DNA from: an uncultured Terrimonas sp.
GTDB lineage: Bacteria; Bacteroidota; Bacteroidia; Chitinophagales; Chitinophagaceae
Direction of reading: 5' to 3'
DNA length: 8,468 nt
NCBI GenBank assembly: GCA_946886925.1
Contig: CAMPJQ010000086.1
Location: 1 to 8,468 of the forward strand
How positions within the stretch are numbered: position 1 is the first letter of the stretch; each line of letters opens with the position of its first letter. A model generated the notes under the pieces. It did not search any database. It was not told where the DNA came from and saw only the letters and a list, made by a program, of their open reading frames with translations. Of the stretch, positions 1 to 8,040 are shown piece by piece. A program made the position numbers and the translations under genes.

Positions 1-48
1 CTTTCATAGAGCATCAACAAATCTGTATAAAAAACAAAAATTATTATT

Positions 49-3000
49 ATGAAAAAACGAGGATTGCCATTCCCGTCCTGGAAGAGGTGTGGTATGACAC
101 TGATTCTGCTACTCGGCTTTTACAGTTATTCTTTCTCCCAGAACCTTTTAAAGGTTTCGGGTATAGTTGCCGATTCGGCCGATGGAAAACCTTTGCCCGG
201 AGTTACTGTAACGGTTCAGAGTACCGGCAAAGCTACCAAAACCAACAATGCCGGTGCTTTTTCTATTGAAGCTGTTACGGGCGCTTCTTTGGTCTTCAGC
301 TTTACAGGCTACAATTCGCAAATCGTGGTGATTAACGACGACAATGACATTAATATTACCCTGGGTGCAGTATCGCAAAGCCTCAGCGAAGTAGTAGTGG
401 TCAGTTACGGTACACAGAAAAAAAGAGAAATAACAGGCGCCATCAGTAATATCAATGCCAAAGAATTAAAAGACCTGCCGGTTACCAACATAGGACAAAA
501 ATTACAAGGCCGGTTAGCCGGGGTTCAAATCAATCAGAACAACGGGCAGCCGGGTGCTAATATGGCCATCCGTATACGTGGTGCAGCATCTATTAATGCA
601 GGTAATAATCCATTGATTGTAGTAGACGGGTTCCCTATTGAAAGCGGGTTGAATACCATTGACCCGGATATGATAGAATCGGTGAGCGTTCTTAAAGACG
701 CGGCAGCATCATCGCTCTATGGTTCAAGAGCCGCTAACGGCGTATTATTGATCACCACGAGGCAGGCTAAAGCGGGTCAGCGCAACATACAATTCACGAG
801 CTATCTTGGTTTGCAAACCGTTTCAGACCGTGGCAAGCCCGATTTAATGGATGCACGTGAATTTGCACAGTTCAAAAAAGAATATTATGAAGACGCTGCG
901 AGATATGAAGGCTATACCGGTGGTGTGCCGGCACAATACCAGAATCCTGAACAGATTGATCCATCTAAAGGAACCAACTGGTTTGATGTATTACTGAGAG
1001 ACGCGCTCGTTCAGAATTACAGTTTATCGCTTTCATCGGGTGGCAGGTTTGTAAGATCGGTAGTAGGCGTAAGCTACAATAACCAGGATGGAGTAATGAT
1101 CAATCAAAATTCAAAAAGGTTTACAGCATCAAGCAATAATACTTTTTACGCTTCCGACAAACTTACATTTGGTTTGAATGCGGGTGTTACACATCAAACA
1201 GATAATATTACACCCGGTCTCGGCAACGGTCGTAATATTATACAGGTAGCCTACCTGAGTGATCCTGCACTGAAATACAAAAATGATGATGGAACCTACC
1301 CGATCGGGTTCGCTCCCCCGGGCATGTTCTCCACGCCAAATTATTACAAGGTGTTAATGGAAACGGTTAACCCCAATAAATCATTAACGCTTATAGGTAA
1401 TGCTTACGGAGCTTATGAAATAATTGATGGTCTTCAGTTCAAAAGCAGCATCAACGTTAATATCAATAATACCATTAACAGAATGTTCAGGCCTTCAACG
1501 ATCCTGGGCGGGCCCACACCGGCAGCCTCTGCATCGGCAAGCTACAATACCAGCAGCTTTACATCATGGATGACTGAAAATACGCTCACCTATACCAAAC
1601 AGTTGTTTCAAAAACACAATATCGAAGCTTTTGCAGGTTACACCGCCCAAAAAGTTACATTTGAAAACAGTGGCATCAATGGTTCACAATTTCCCGACGA
1701 TAATATTGAATGGCTGAACGTAGCGGCTACCAGGATTGGTACAGTAGGTGCGAACGACTACTCTGTATTGTCGTATATAGGCAGGGTAAATTACAACTAT
1801 GATGGTAAATACATTTTATCGGTTGCACTTAGAAGTGATGGTTCATCAAAGTTCGGAACCAATAACAGGTACGGTACCTTCCCGTCTGTTTCCGCTGGTT
1901 GGGTAGTGTCGGATGAAAAATTCATGAGTGGCATCAGCGCCATCAACTTCCTTAAACTCAGAGGTAGCTGGGGTAAGGTGGGCAACAATAATATCGGGTA
2001 TTATACTTACCTGGCAGGAGTATCCCAATCCAATTATGTATTCAATAATCAACTGGCATCAGGCAGTGCTTTAAATGGCATTGGCAATGCTAACTTAACG
2101 TGGGAAACCACAGAGGGATATGACATAGGTGTGGATGTGTCGCTGTTGAATAACCGTGTTTCATTTGCATACGACTACTATCGTAAAAAAACAGATGGTT
2201 TATTATATGGAATTGACATTCCTGTACAATCCGGTTTTTCTACCATTACTTCTAATATCGGCCGCTTTGATTTCTGGGGTCATGAGTTTACCATTGATAC
2301 CAGGAACCTGACCGGGGCGCTCATCTGGAACACCAGCCTTAATATTTCCATACCGAGGAACATTGTTAAAAAACTTGGTACCAATGACGCGCCTATCGGT
2401 GGTTACCAGGAATATTGGGATGACAACAGAACTGCCGTTGGTATGCCGATCGGTATGTTTTATGGCTATATCAACACCGGTGTTTACATGACGCAGCAGG
2501 AATGGGAAACACAACCGCACAATGCAACATCAATGGTAGGAACTGCCCGGTTTGCAGATTTGAGCGGTCCTGATGGAAAACCTGATGGAAAAATTGATGC
2601 CAGCGACAGAACCTGGATTGGCAATCCAAATCCTGATGTATTGTTTGGTATGACCAATAACCTGGAGTACAAAAATTTTGACTTCAGTGTGATGGTTTCG
2701 GGTTCCTTAGGAAACGATATTGCGGATGATGCATTTCAGTCAACAGAAAACCTTGATGGCGTATTTAATGTTAGAAAAGGCGTAGTGAACAGGTGGAGAT
2801 CAGAAGAAGATCCCGGTGATGGCATTTATCCCAGAACCAGGGCGGGCACTACTGCTGATTTCAGAAACTTTACTACAAGGCAGGTGTTCAGCGGTACTTA
2901 TCTTGCTGTTAAAAATATCACATTGGGCTACCGCATACCGCTCAACACCAATGCAACCATAAAAAGTGTTCGCGTTTATTTTACCACTCAAAATCCATTT

Positions 3001-3132
3001 ATGTTTACCAAATATCCGGGAATGAATCCTGAAATCAGTTTGAATGGTTTGGATGGATTAAGGTTAGGTCGCGACTTTACAGCATTCCCCATAGCCAAAG
3101 TATATACATTAGGTGTAAACGTTCAATTTTAA
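49..3132 (+). CDS. SusC/RagA-family TonB-dependent outer-membrane transporter
   Basis: A 1027-residue protein of normal SusC length, expected to form the outer-membrane beta-barrel that imports oligosaccharides using TonB energy. Visible order: signal peptide (residues 1-31, ending SYSFSQ), carboxypeptidase-regulatory-like domain (about 34-110, with GKPLPGVTVTVQST and the FSFTGY core), TonB-box-like segment (EVVVVSYG, 114-121), plug domain (about 124-240, with LQGRLAGVQI, VDGFPIES and SLYGSRAANGVLLITT), then the barrel. Barrel hallmarks include the RSDGSSKFG/FPSVSAGW region near 590-615, the GNPNPDVLFG motif near 860, and a C-terminus ending in Phe. An acidic loop at 837-853 contains a duplicated PDGK. 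There is no STN domain between the signal peptide and residue 34, so it is not the transducer type that talks to an anti-sigma factor. The first ATG is chosen because the next in-frame Met (16) would remove all positive charges from the signal peptide. It is followed after 23 bp by its SusD partner. Family assignment is very secure; the substrate is not readable from sequence. Confidence 0.97.
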   Translation: MKKRGLPFPSWKRCGMTLILLLGFYSYSFSQNLLKVSGIVADSADGKPLPGVTVTVQSTGKATKTNNAGAFSIEAVTGASLVFSFTGYNSQIVVINDDNDINITLGAVSQSLSEVVVVSYGTQKKREITGAISNINAKELKDLPVTNIGQKLQGRLAGVQINQNNGQPGANMAIRIRGAASINAGNNPLIVVDGFPIESGLNTIDPDMIESVSVLKDAAASSLYGSRAANGVLLITTRQAKAGQRNIQFTSYLGLQTVSDRGKPDLMDAREFAQFKKEYYEDAARYEGYTGGVPAQYQNPEQIDPSKGTNWFDVLLRDALVQNYSLSLSSGGRFVRSVVGVSYNNQDGVMINQNSKRFTASSNNTFYASDKLTFGLNAGVTHQTDNITPGLGNGRNIIQVAYLSDPALKYKNDDGTYPIGFAPPGMFSTPNYYKVLMETVNPNKSLTLIGNAYGAYEIIDGLQFKSSINVNINNTINRMFRPSTILGGPTPAASASASYNTSSFTSWMTENTLTYTKQLFQKHNIEAFAGYTAQKVTFENSGINGSQFPDDNIEWLNVAATRIGTVGANDYSVLSYIGRVNYNYDGKYILSVALRSDGSSKFGTNNRYGTFPSVSAGWVVSDEKFMSGISAINFLKLRGSWGKVGNNNIGYYTYLAGVSQSNYVFNNQLASGSALNGIGNANLTWETTEGYDIGVDVSLLNNRVSFAYDYYRKKTDGLLYGIDIPVQSGFSTITSNIGRFDFWGHEFTIDTRNLTGALIWNTSLNISIPRNIVKKLGTNDAPIGGYQEYWDDNRTAVGMPIGMFYGYINTGVYMTQQEWETQPHNATSMVGTARFADLSGPDGKPDGKIDASDRTWIGNPNPDVLFGMTNNLEYKNFDFSVMVSGSLGNDIADDAFQSTENLDGVFNVRKGVVNRWRSEEDPGDGIYPRTRAGTTADFRNFTTRQVFSGTYLAVKNITLGYRIPLNTNATIKSVRVYFTTQNPFMFTKYPGMNPEISLNGLDGLRLGRDFTAFPIAKVYTLGVNVQF

Positions 3133-3155
3133 AACCTACACTTAAATCTCATTAT

Positions 3156-4703
3156 ATGAACAAAAAAACGTTATTAGCAATCATATCGGCGGTTTTTCTT
3201 TTCTCCTGCAGCAAAGATTTCTTAGACCTTACCCCGCCCACATCATTGAGCTCTGCCTCCTTTTTTAAAGATCGTACCCAATTCATGCAGGCACTGAACG
3301 CAGCATACGTTCCGTTGCGCTCGGTAGCTATTGTAGGTGTTTACGAGGACGAAATGAGATCGGACAATACCTTCTTTACCATTTACCAGGCCAACCGTGG
3401 CTTTGAACCTCACAGGGAAGCCTATGCGCAGTTTATCGATAATGCACAATCCAGCGCTATACCCAATTCTCCCGGCAGCAGGTGGACCAGCGATTATTCC
3501 GGTATTTCGAGAGTGAATACCATACTAAGCCAGCTTACCGACAACAGCTTCCTGTCGCAGGGTGCAAAAGATACCCTCATGGGCGAAGCTATGTTTCTGA
3601 GAGCTTTCTATTATTTTGACCTGGTTACGCACTACGGCGGTGTGCCTCTGCACCTGGAACAAATCCAGAATGCGGAAGAATCCTTTAAACCCCGTAATAC
3701 GGTTGATGAGATATATACGCAAATAACGGCAGACCTTGTAGCAGCTATTCCGCTATTGCCAACCGTTACCAGTTTTCCACAATCGGGCCGTGCAAGCAAA
3801 GGCGCTGCAAAAATGTTGCTGGCCTATGTATACATGACGCAACCTGTGCGTGACTACCCGAAAGCTGAACAGGAATTAAAAGATATCACCAATATGAATT
3901 ATTCGTTGCTTACCAACTACGAAGACGTATTTGACCCTGCGAATAAAAATCACAGCGAATCTATATTTGATGTTCAGTATATGTCGGATTTAGTGAGTGG
4001 GCAGCAAAGCCAGTTTGCCTGGCAATTTATGCCAAAGGCAACCAATACCCAATTGATCGCGGGCTTCGACGGAGGCCGCATGAACATCTTCAGCGGATGG
4101 AACGTGCCAACCGAAGAAATGGTTGAATCTTACGAAGCCGGCGATGAAAGACTGCCCGCATCTGTTTCTGTTGTGGAAGGCACCATTAGTGGCGTAGAAG
4201 ACTTTACCATTACAGGATTAAAGAGCCCGGTAGGTTATACGCCCGCGCCGGGAACCAGCTTTCGGTATATGGTAAAAAAATATTTTCATCCGCCTTATTC
4301 AGTGTCTTTTAATACGCCTGACAACTTTCCCATCTTCAGGTATTCGGGAACGTTATTATTACTGGCTGAGTGCTTGGCAGAACAGGGCAGGGAACCTGAA
4401 GCGCTGCCTTATCTCAATAAAGTGCGTGACAGGGCAGGGTTGGATGATCTTGGCGTAGCCACCAAAGAAAATATTGCCAACGAAATGCGGCATGAACTGG
4501 CGTTCGAAAATCATCGCTGGCTCGATCTTATCCGTACCGGTAAAGCAATTGAAGCAACTACCGCTAAAGGGGTGCGGTTAAAATCTATCTATGGCTGGAT
4601 ATTACCCGCAGCCTTTAATGTTACCCAGGAAAGATTGATCTACCCCGTCCCTGCAAGGGAGATCCAGATCAATGCCAGCCTTGAACAAAACCCCGGATAT
4701 TGA
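3156..4703 (+). CDS. SusD/RagB-family surface glycan-binding lipoprotein
   Basis: A 515-residue SusD homologue of usual length, the extracellular lid and binding subunit that sits on the SusC barrel. Residues 1-18 form a lipoprotein signal ending in LFSC. The residues after Cys18 (SKDFLD) are charged and acidic, as in Bacteroidota surface-export signals. Family landmarks are all present: GEAMFLRAFYYFDLVTHYGGVPL-type helix starting at 143, SKGAAKMLLAYVYM (TPR-like) near 215, FRYSGTLLLLAECLAEQG from about 394 followed by YLNKVRDRAGL, RHELAFENHRWLDLIRTGKA from about 445, and the closing IQINASLEQNPGY. These match the SusD-like N-terminal domain (about 20-220) and the SusD/RagB C-terminal domain (about 270-515). 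The gene starts 23 bp after the susC-like stop and is surely cotranscribed with it. The ligand is not predictable, though the neighbouring rhamnosidase suggests a rhamnose-bearing glycan or its fragments. Confidence 0.97.
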   Translation: MNKKTLLAIISAVFLFSCSKDFLDLTPPTSLSSASFFKDRTQFMQALNAAYVPLRSVAIVGVYEDEMRSDNTFFTIYQANRGFEPHREAYAQFIDNAQSSAIPNSPGSRWTSDYSGISRVNTILSQLTDNSFLSQGAKDTLMGEAMFLRAFYYFDLVTHYGGVPLHLEQIQNAEESFKPRNTVDEIYTQITADLVAAIPLLPTVTSFPQSGRASKGAAKMLLAYVYMTQPVRDYPKAEQELKDITNMNYSLLTNYEDVFDPANKNHSESIFDVQYMSDLVSGQQSQFAWQFMPKATNTQLIAGFDGGRMNIFSGWNVPTEEMVESYEAGDERLPASVSVVEGTISGVEDFTITGLKSPVGYTPAPGTSFRYMVKKYFHPPYSVSFNTPDNFPIFRYSGTLLLLAECLAEQGREPEALPYLNKVRDRAGLDDLGVATKENIANEMRHELAFENHRWLDLIRTGKAIEATTAKGVRLKSIYGWILPAAFNVTQERLIYPVPAREIQINASLEQNPGY

Positions 4704-4814
4704 TTGGAATAACCAGGCAAAACATCATATAACTTTTTTCCCGGAACGGTGGATACGCCAACCGGGAGGGAGTTTGGCAGTGGAACTGTATAGAAAGTAA
4801 TATTTTGCCACAAA

Positions 4815-4879
4815 GCCACTAAGCCCCGAAGAAAATAAAGCCTGAAGATCAGGACTTAAAGTCTTTGGGTTTTAGTGGC
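4815..4879. repeat. Long nested inverted repeat (palindromic, MITE/REP-like or leader hairpin)
   Basis: The left arm GCCACTAAGCCCCGAAG (4815-4831) pairs with the right arm CTTTGGGTTTTAGTGGC (4863-4879). This gives 17 paired positions: 14 Watson-Crick, two G-U wobbles (4823/4871 and 4828/4866) and one C-U mismatch (4824/4870). Within the loop is a second hairpin, CCTGA (4841-4845) with TCAGG (4849-4853) around AGA, extended by AAG/CTT past one bulged A. A further TGCCAC (4806-4811) just outside duplicates part of the left arm. The GCCACTAAG...TTAGTGGC theme resembles short palindromic repeats rich in CCACNAAG/CTTNGTGG that I recall being scattered between genes in many Bacteroidota genomes; that link is from memory, not a search. 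An attenuator or RNA-stabilising hairpin is the main alternative. Confidence 0.7.
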
Positions 4880-4895
4880 ATATTTTCTGGCCCTT

Positions 4896-4917
4896 GTGAG
4901 ACAGCCTCACTTTCATT
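4896..4917 (+). terminator. Small hairpin followed by a T-rich stretch (weak terminator candidate)
   Basis: GTGAG (4896-4900) and CTCAC (4906-4910) form a perfect 5-bp stem around ACAGC, followed directly by TTTCATT. The stem is short and the T-run is broken, so it would be a poor intrinsic terminator alone. It lies 16 bp after the larger palindrome, and the two together could reduce read-through from the susC/susD pair. Confidence 0.25.
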
Positions 4918-5024
4918 AGGCATCAGGCAATGCAACAATGAAACGCACCCTACTGCAAACATACATTTTTACCGCACCGCACCTGACTTAATGGTAAGTT
5001 GTAGTGCATAACCCATTATGTTCT

Positions 5025-7829
5025 ATGATACAAAAAAATATTATATACCTGATGCTGTTAAGTGTGATTGGCTTCACATCACAGCAATGTGTGTCTGAAA
5101 AAAACGGATTCGTTGTAAAAGATCTGCGCTGTGAATACCTTAATAATCCCCGTGGTATTGATATTGTAAAACCAAACCTTGGATGGATTATTGAAACATC
5201 TGATAACGATGATCTGAAGAATGTAAAGCAGGTTGCTTATCGCATATTAGTAGCATCATCTCCGGAATTGCTTGGGAAAAATACCGGGGATATATGGGAC
5301 AGTGAAAAAGTATTATCAGAAAATTCAACACACATTATTTATGGAGAAGCCATAAATAATATGCCTGCAGCAAAACAGCTTGGTTCCGAAACCCAATGCT
5401 ACTGGAAGGTAAAAGTTTGGATTAAGGCAGATCATAATAATGAAATGGCCTCTGAATGGAGTTCACCTGCAATGTGGACAATGGGGCTGCTAAACACATC
5501 TGATTGGTCGGGTAAATGGATTGGTCTGAACGGAGATGCCGAAATTAAGGATACCGTAACAGAACACCGGCGACTGGCTTCACGAATGTTACGCAGAGCA
5601 TTTCCTGTAACAAAAAAAATTTCACGGGCTACTGCCTACGTAAGTGGTCTTGGCTTCTTTGATTATTACGTTAATGGAAAGCTTATTAGCGACCAGCTTA
5701 TGAATCCGGCTTTATCGGGGTACAGCAAAAGAATCCTGTACGTTACATTCGATGTAACAGAGGAATTAAAAAAGGGCGAGAACGCCATGGGAGTAATACT
5801 AAGCAATGGCCGGTTTTTTGCTCCCCGGAAAAAAGTTCCGGTTCCCATGCACAATTACGGTTATCCCAGGTTGCTGATGCAGCTTCATATTGAATATGAA
5901 GACGGCAGCAGGGAAATGATTGTGTCTGATGATAAGTGGAAAGTTACGGCCGACGGACCCGTGCGTGCAAGCAATGAGTATGATGGTGAGGAATATGATG
6001 CCAGGCTGGAGATGCCCGGATGGGCGGAAGCCGGCTTTGATGATAAAAAATGGAAAGCGGCAGAAGTATTAGAGAGTCCCGGAGGTAATATGGAAGCGCA
6101 GGTAATGGAACCTATAAGAGTAACCGAAGTACTCCATCCTAAAAAAATTATACAGCCCAAACCTGGTATCTGGATGGTAGACTTTGGTCAGTCATTTTAC
6201 GGAGTTGTGCGTTTGAAAGTAAAAGGCCCCAGAGGTACTACCGTTAGTCTGCATACAAGCTTTAATATTTTACCCGACAGTACATTAAAATATCAAAATG
6301 ACCGCAGTGCGCTGAATACAGATAAATATACACTTAGTGGCAATGGTATAGAAGTATGGCATCCCAGGTTTAAAGGAAATGCTACAAGATGGATACAGGT
6401 GTCGGGATTTCCCGGGATACCCGATAGTTCTAACTTTGAAGGACTTGTAACGCATACTGATTTTGAGCAAACGGGGCAATTCACATCGTCTAATGAATTG
6501 CTCAACCGTATTTATTTAAATGCAAGATGGGGTACCCGTATGCAAAACAGGAGTCTGCCAATGGAGCCCGACAGGGATGAGCGTATGCCGTGGAGCGGGC
6601 ATCCGTCCAAGACTTCAGAGAGTGAAGGCTGGGTTTTTAATGTGGCAAAATTCTATGATCATTTTTTACACAATTACAGAGTTCACCAGGGGGCCGATGG
6701 AAGCCTTCAGGAAATACTTCCTCCTTACTGGACATTTAACAGCAAAGGAATATTATGGCCCAGCGTAGCAACTATTATTCCGGATTGGCTTTACAGCTTT
6801 TATGGCGATCCCCGCATATTAAAAGACAATTACCAGATGATGAAGCATTTTGTGTTGTTTACACAAAAAGCATATCTGAAGGCGGATTACACTACAGATT
6901 TTTGTGATTACGGAGATTGGGTAAATGCTATTAATATGGGAGGTAGCGGGGAACAGACGCCTAAGGGGCTAATGGGCACGGCCTATATTTACAACAATGC
7001 AAGAATTGTGGAAAGGGCCGCAAAAATATTGGGAAACACAGAAGATGAACAATATTTTAAAGCACTGGCTGATAATATATTTATTGGATTTAATGATCGT
7101 TTTTTAGACAAGCAAACAGGGGTTTACCAGAGCGGATCTCAGTGTGCCTATGTACTACCGCTTGCATTCGGAATGGTTCCTGAAGCCTATAAGGAAAAAG
7201 TAGTAAATAATCTCGTGAAGGATATTGTGGTAACAAGAAAGGGGCATACTTCTGTTGGATTGATAGGGATGCAATGGCAAATGCAGGTTTTAACCAATAT
7301 CGGACATCCCGAAGTTGCATATACCATTGCTACCAGAACAGATTTACCCAGTTGGGGCTACATGATTTCTAAAGGGGCTACCACCAGTTGGGAATTGTGG
7401 AACTCCGATACCACAGGGCCTGGCATGAACGGAGAAAGTCAGAAAATTCTTTCCGGTAATTTTGAAGCATGGTGTTATCAAACTTTAGGAGGCATTAATT
7501 ATGATACGGAACAACCCGGATTTAAACATATCATTCTAAAACCAGAACCGGTTGGAGACCTTTCATATATTAAGGCAACATTTAAATCATTATACGGTTT
7601 AATATCCAGCGAATGGGAGAAGGACGAAAACACTTTTAACTGGAATATTACAATTCCACCCAATACTACAGCCAGTGTATATGTTCCTTCGGGTGATAAA
7701 GAAAATATTACACTCAATAAAAAGCTTTTGGATAAGGGAAACTTTAAGTATAGCGCAGATCAAAAAACGGGAAGAATAATGATGACATTAGGATCTGGCC
7801 GCTATAATATTGTTTATAATAAGCAATAA
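5025..7829 (+). CDS. Exported alpha-L-rhamnosidase, glycoside hydrolase family 78
   Basis: A 934-residue enzyme expected to hydrolyse terminal alpha-L-rhamnose from glycans or glycosides outside the cytoplasm. The ATG at 5025 is preferred because it begins a clean signal peptide (MIQKNIIYLMLLSVIGF). A GTG at 5004 in the same frame would add seven residues before it. The signal ends in TSQQC; Gln at -1 is atypical for a lipobox, so lipoprotein versus cleaved secretion is unsettled. Numbering from 5025, the domains are: N-terminal Fn3-like beta-domain (about 30-160), Bac_rhamnosid_N-type domain (about 185-360, with YVSGLGFFDYYVNGK), concanavalin-like domain (about 365-480, with VDFGQSFYGVV), alpha/alpha-barrel catalytic domain (about 486-825) and a C-terminal beta-domain (about 828-934, opening GFKHIILKPEP). 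The catalytic barrel shows DRDERMPWSGH (516-526), covering the general-acid region, and GATTSWELW (784-792), whose Glu790 matches the family's catalytic base. Two positions in the first loop depart from the usual motif. The gene lies 321 bp downstream of the SusD-like gene on the same strand. Confidence 0.93.
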   Translation: MIQKNIIYLMLLSVIGFTSQQCVSEKNGFVVKDLRCEYLNNPRGIDIVKPNLGWIIETSDNDDLKNVKQVAYRILVASSPELLGKNTGDIWDSEKVLSENSTHIIYGEAINNMPAAKQLGSETQCYWKVKVWIKADHNNEMASEWSSPAMWTMGLLNTSDWSGKWIGLNGDAEIKDTVTEHRRLASRMLRRAFPVTKKISRATAYVSGLGFFDYYVNGKLISDQLMNPALSGYSKRILYVTFDVTEELKKGENAMGVILSNGRFFAPRKKVPVPMHNYGYPRLLMQLHIEYEDGSREMIVSDDKWKVTADGPVRASNEYDGEEYDARLEMPGWAEAGFDDKKWKAAEVLESPGGNMEAQVMEPIRVTEVLHPKKIIQPKPGIWMVDFGQSFYGVVRLKVKGPRGTTVSLHTSFNILPDSTLKYQNDRSALNTDKYTLSGNGIEVWHPRFKGNATRWIQVSGFPGIPDSSNFEGLVTHTDFEQTGQFTSSNELLNRIYLNARWGTRMQNRSLPMEPDRDERMPWSGHPSKTSESEGWVFNVAKFYDHFLHNYRVHQGADGSLQEILPPYWTFNSKGILWPSVATIIPDWLYSFYGDPRILKDNYQMMKHFVLFTQKAYLKADYTTDFCDYGDWVNAINMGGSGEQTPKGLMGTAYIYNNARIVERAAKILGNTEDEQYFKALADNIFIGFNDRFLDKQTGVYQSGSQCAYVLPLAFGMVPEAYKEKVVNNLVKDIVVTRKGHTSVGLIGMQWQMQVLTNIGHPEVAYTIATRTDLPSWGYMISKGATTSWELWNSDTTGPGMNGESQKILSGNFEAWCYQTLGGINYDTEQPGFKHIILKPEPVGDLSYIKATFKSLYGLISSEWEKDENTFNWNITIPPNTTASVYVPSGDKENITLNKKLLDKGNFKYSADQKTGRIMMTLGSGRYNIVYNKQ

Positions 7830-7833
7830 TTAT

Positions 7834-7892
7834 CTGGTGTCTGTTAAACTTATTATTTGATGAGCAGATTAACCAGGCAGCATATTATTTTT
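7834..7892 (+). terminator. Possible terminator after the rhamnosidase gene
   Basis: CTGGT (7834-7838) pairs with ACCAG (7872-7876), and TCTG (7840-7843) pairs with CAGA (7865-7868). This makes nine base pairs with an uneven internal loop and a 21-nt apical loop. A T-rich segment (TATTATTTTTC) follows within about 6 nt, starting near 7883. Its place just after the stop codon fits a terminator, but the stem is weak. Confidence 0.3.
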
Positions 7893-7914
7893 CATTTGTT
7901 AAAGGCTTCATCGC

Positions 7915-7948
7915 TTTGTAGTCTTTTGTATATTTGTTTGTACATTTG
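7915..7948 (+). promoter_or_regulatory. Candidate Bacteroidota-type promoter for the PSCyt1 gene
   Basis: TTTG (7915-7918) lies 22 nt before TACATTTG (7941-7948), a full match to the TAnnTTTG -7 element used by the Bacteroidota primary sigma factor. The spacing is at the long end of the known range. A second full match (TATATTTG, 7929-7936) overlaps the spacer but has no well-placed TTTG upstream. Transcription would begin near 7953-7957 and leave a leader of about 180 nt before the ATG at 8135. Confidence 0.45.
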
Positions 7949-7949
7949 A

Positions 7950-8040
7950 ATGGAGCAGGAATCTTTTCAGCAGGCGATTTGAGCTGTTCATTTGCTGATG
8001 TATTTTATGGCTGTGAAGTCATGAGCAGCATGGAGCAGGA
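7950..8040. repeat. Pair of 11-bp direct repeats (ATGGAGCAGGA), 80 bp apart
   Basis: Perfect copies lie at 7950-7960 and 8030-8040. Further GAGCAG copies are at 7862-7867 and 8023-8028. The segments after the two copies share a weaker resemblance (CAGGCGATTTGAG against CAGGATTAGAG), which may mark a decayed tandem duplication. Binding sites for a regulator are another possibility; nothing in the sequence decides. Confidence 0.5.

Larger units (their letters stand above)
4704..5024. other. Structured intergenic region between the SusD-like gene and the GH78 gene
   Basis: About 320 bp with no convincing gene. It holds a short weak inverted repeat (CCCGG at 4740-4744 with CCGGG at 4762-4766, large loop), the long nested palindrome at 4815-4879, and a small hairpin at 4896-4910. 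A possible but imperfect promoter pair is TTTG at 4773-4776 and TATTTTG at 4801-4807. Its spacing and its -7 box both depart from the Bacteroidota TTTG / TAnnTTTG pattern. If it is real, the palindrome would lie in the 5' leader of the rhamnosidase mRNA. The size and structure of the gap leave open whether the rhamnosidase is read through from the susC/susD pair or has its own promoter. Confidence 0.6.

Noticed and set aside
148..378. Opposite-strand frame across the start of the SusC gene, and similar ones within all three large genes
   Set aside because: All lie wholly inside strongly conserved coding regions and encode nothing recognisable.
4740..4766. CCCGG...CCGGG inverted repeat as a terminator for the SusD-like gene
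   Set aside because: Only five outer pairs around a 17-nt loop with mismatched flanks, and no T-run follows; the T-run lies before it.
4962..4969. TACATTTT as a -7 promoter box for the rhamnosidase gene
   Set aside because: Last base departs from TAnnTTTG and no TTTG lies about 19-23 nt upstream.
4938..4991. Seventeen-codon frame (MKRTLLQTYIFTAPHLT) upstream of the rhamnosidase gene
   Set aside because: It starts like a signal peptide but is far too short, has no ribosome-binding context and no recognisable relatives; chance is the simplest reading.
5004..5024. GTG at 5004 as the rhamnosidase start
   Set aside because: It would place MHNPLCS before an otherwise complete signal peptide; ATG at 5025 gives a normal charged n-region and hydrophobic core.
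4704..5024. CRISPR array or tRNA in the structured spacer
   Set aside because: The repeats are a single palindrome, not regularly spaced copies, and no cloverleaf or T-loop-like motif is present.
6520..6768. 82-codon frame inside the rhamnosidase gene on the same strand
   Set aside because: It overlaps the conserved GH78 catalytic domain in another frame and has no family features; it is a shadow.
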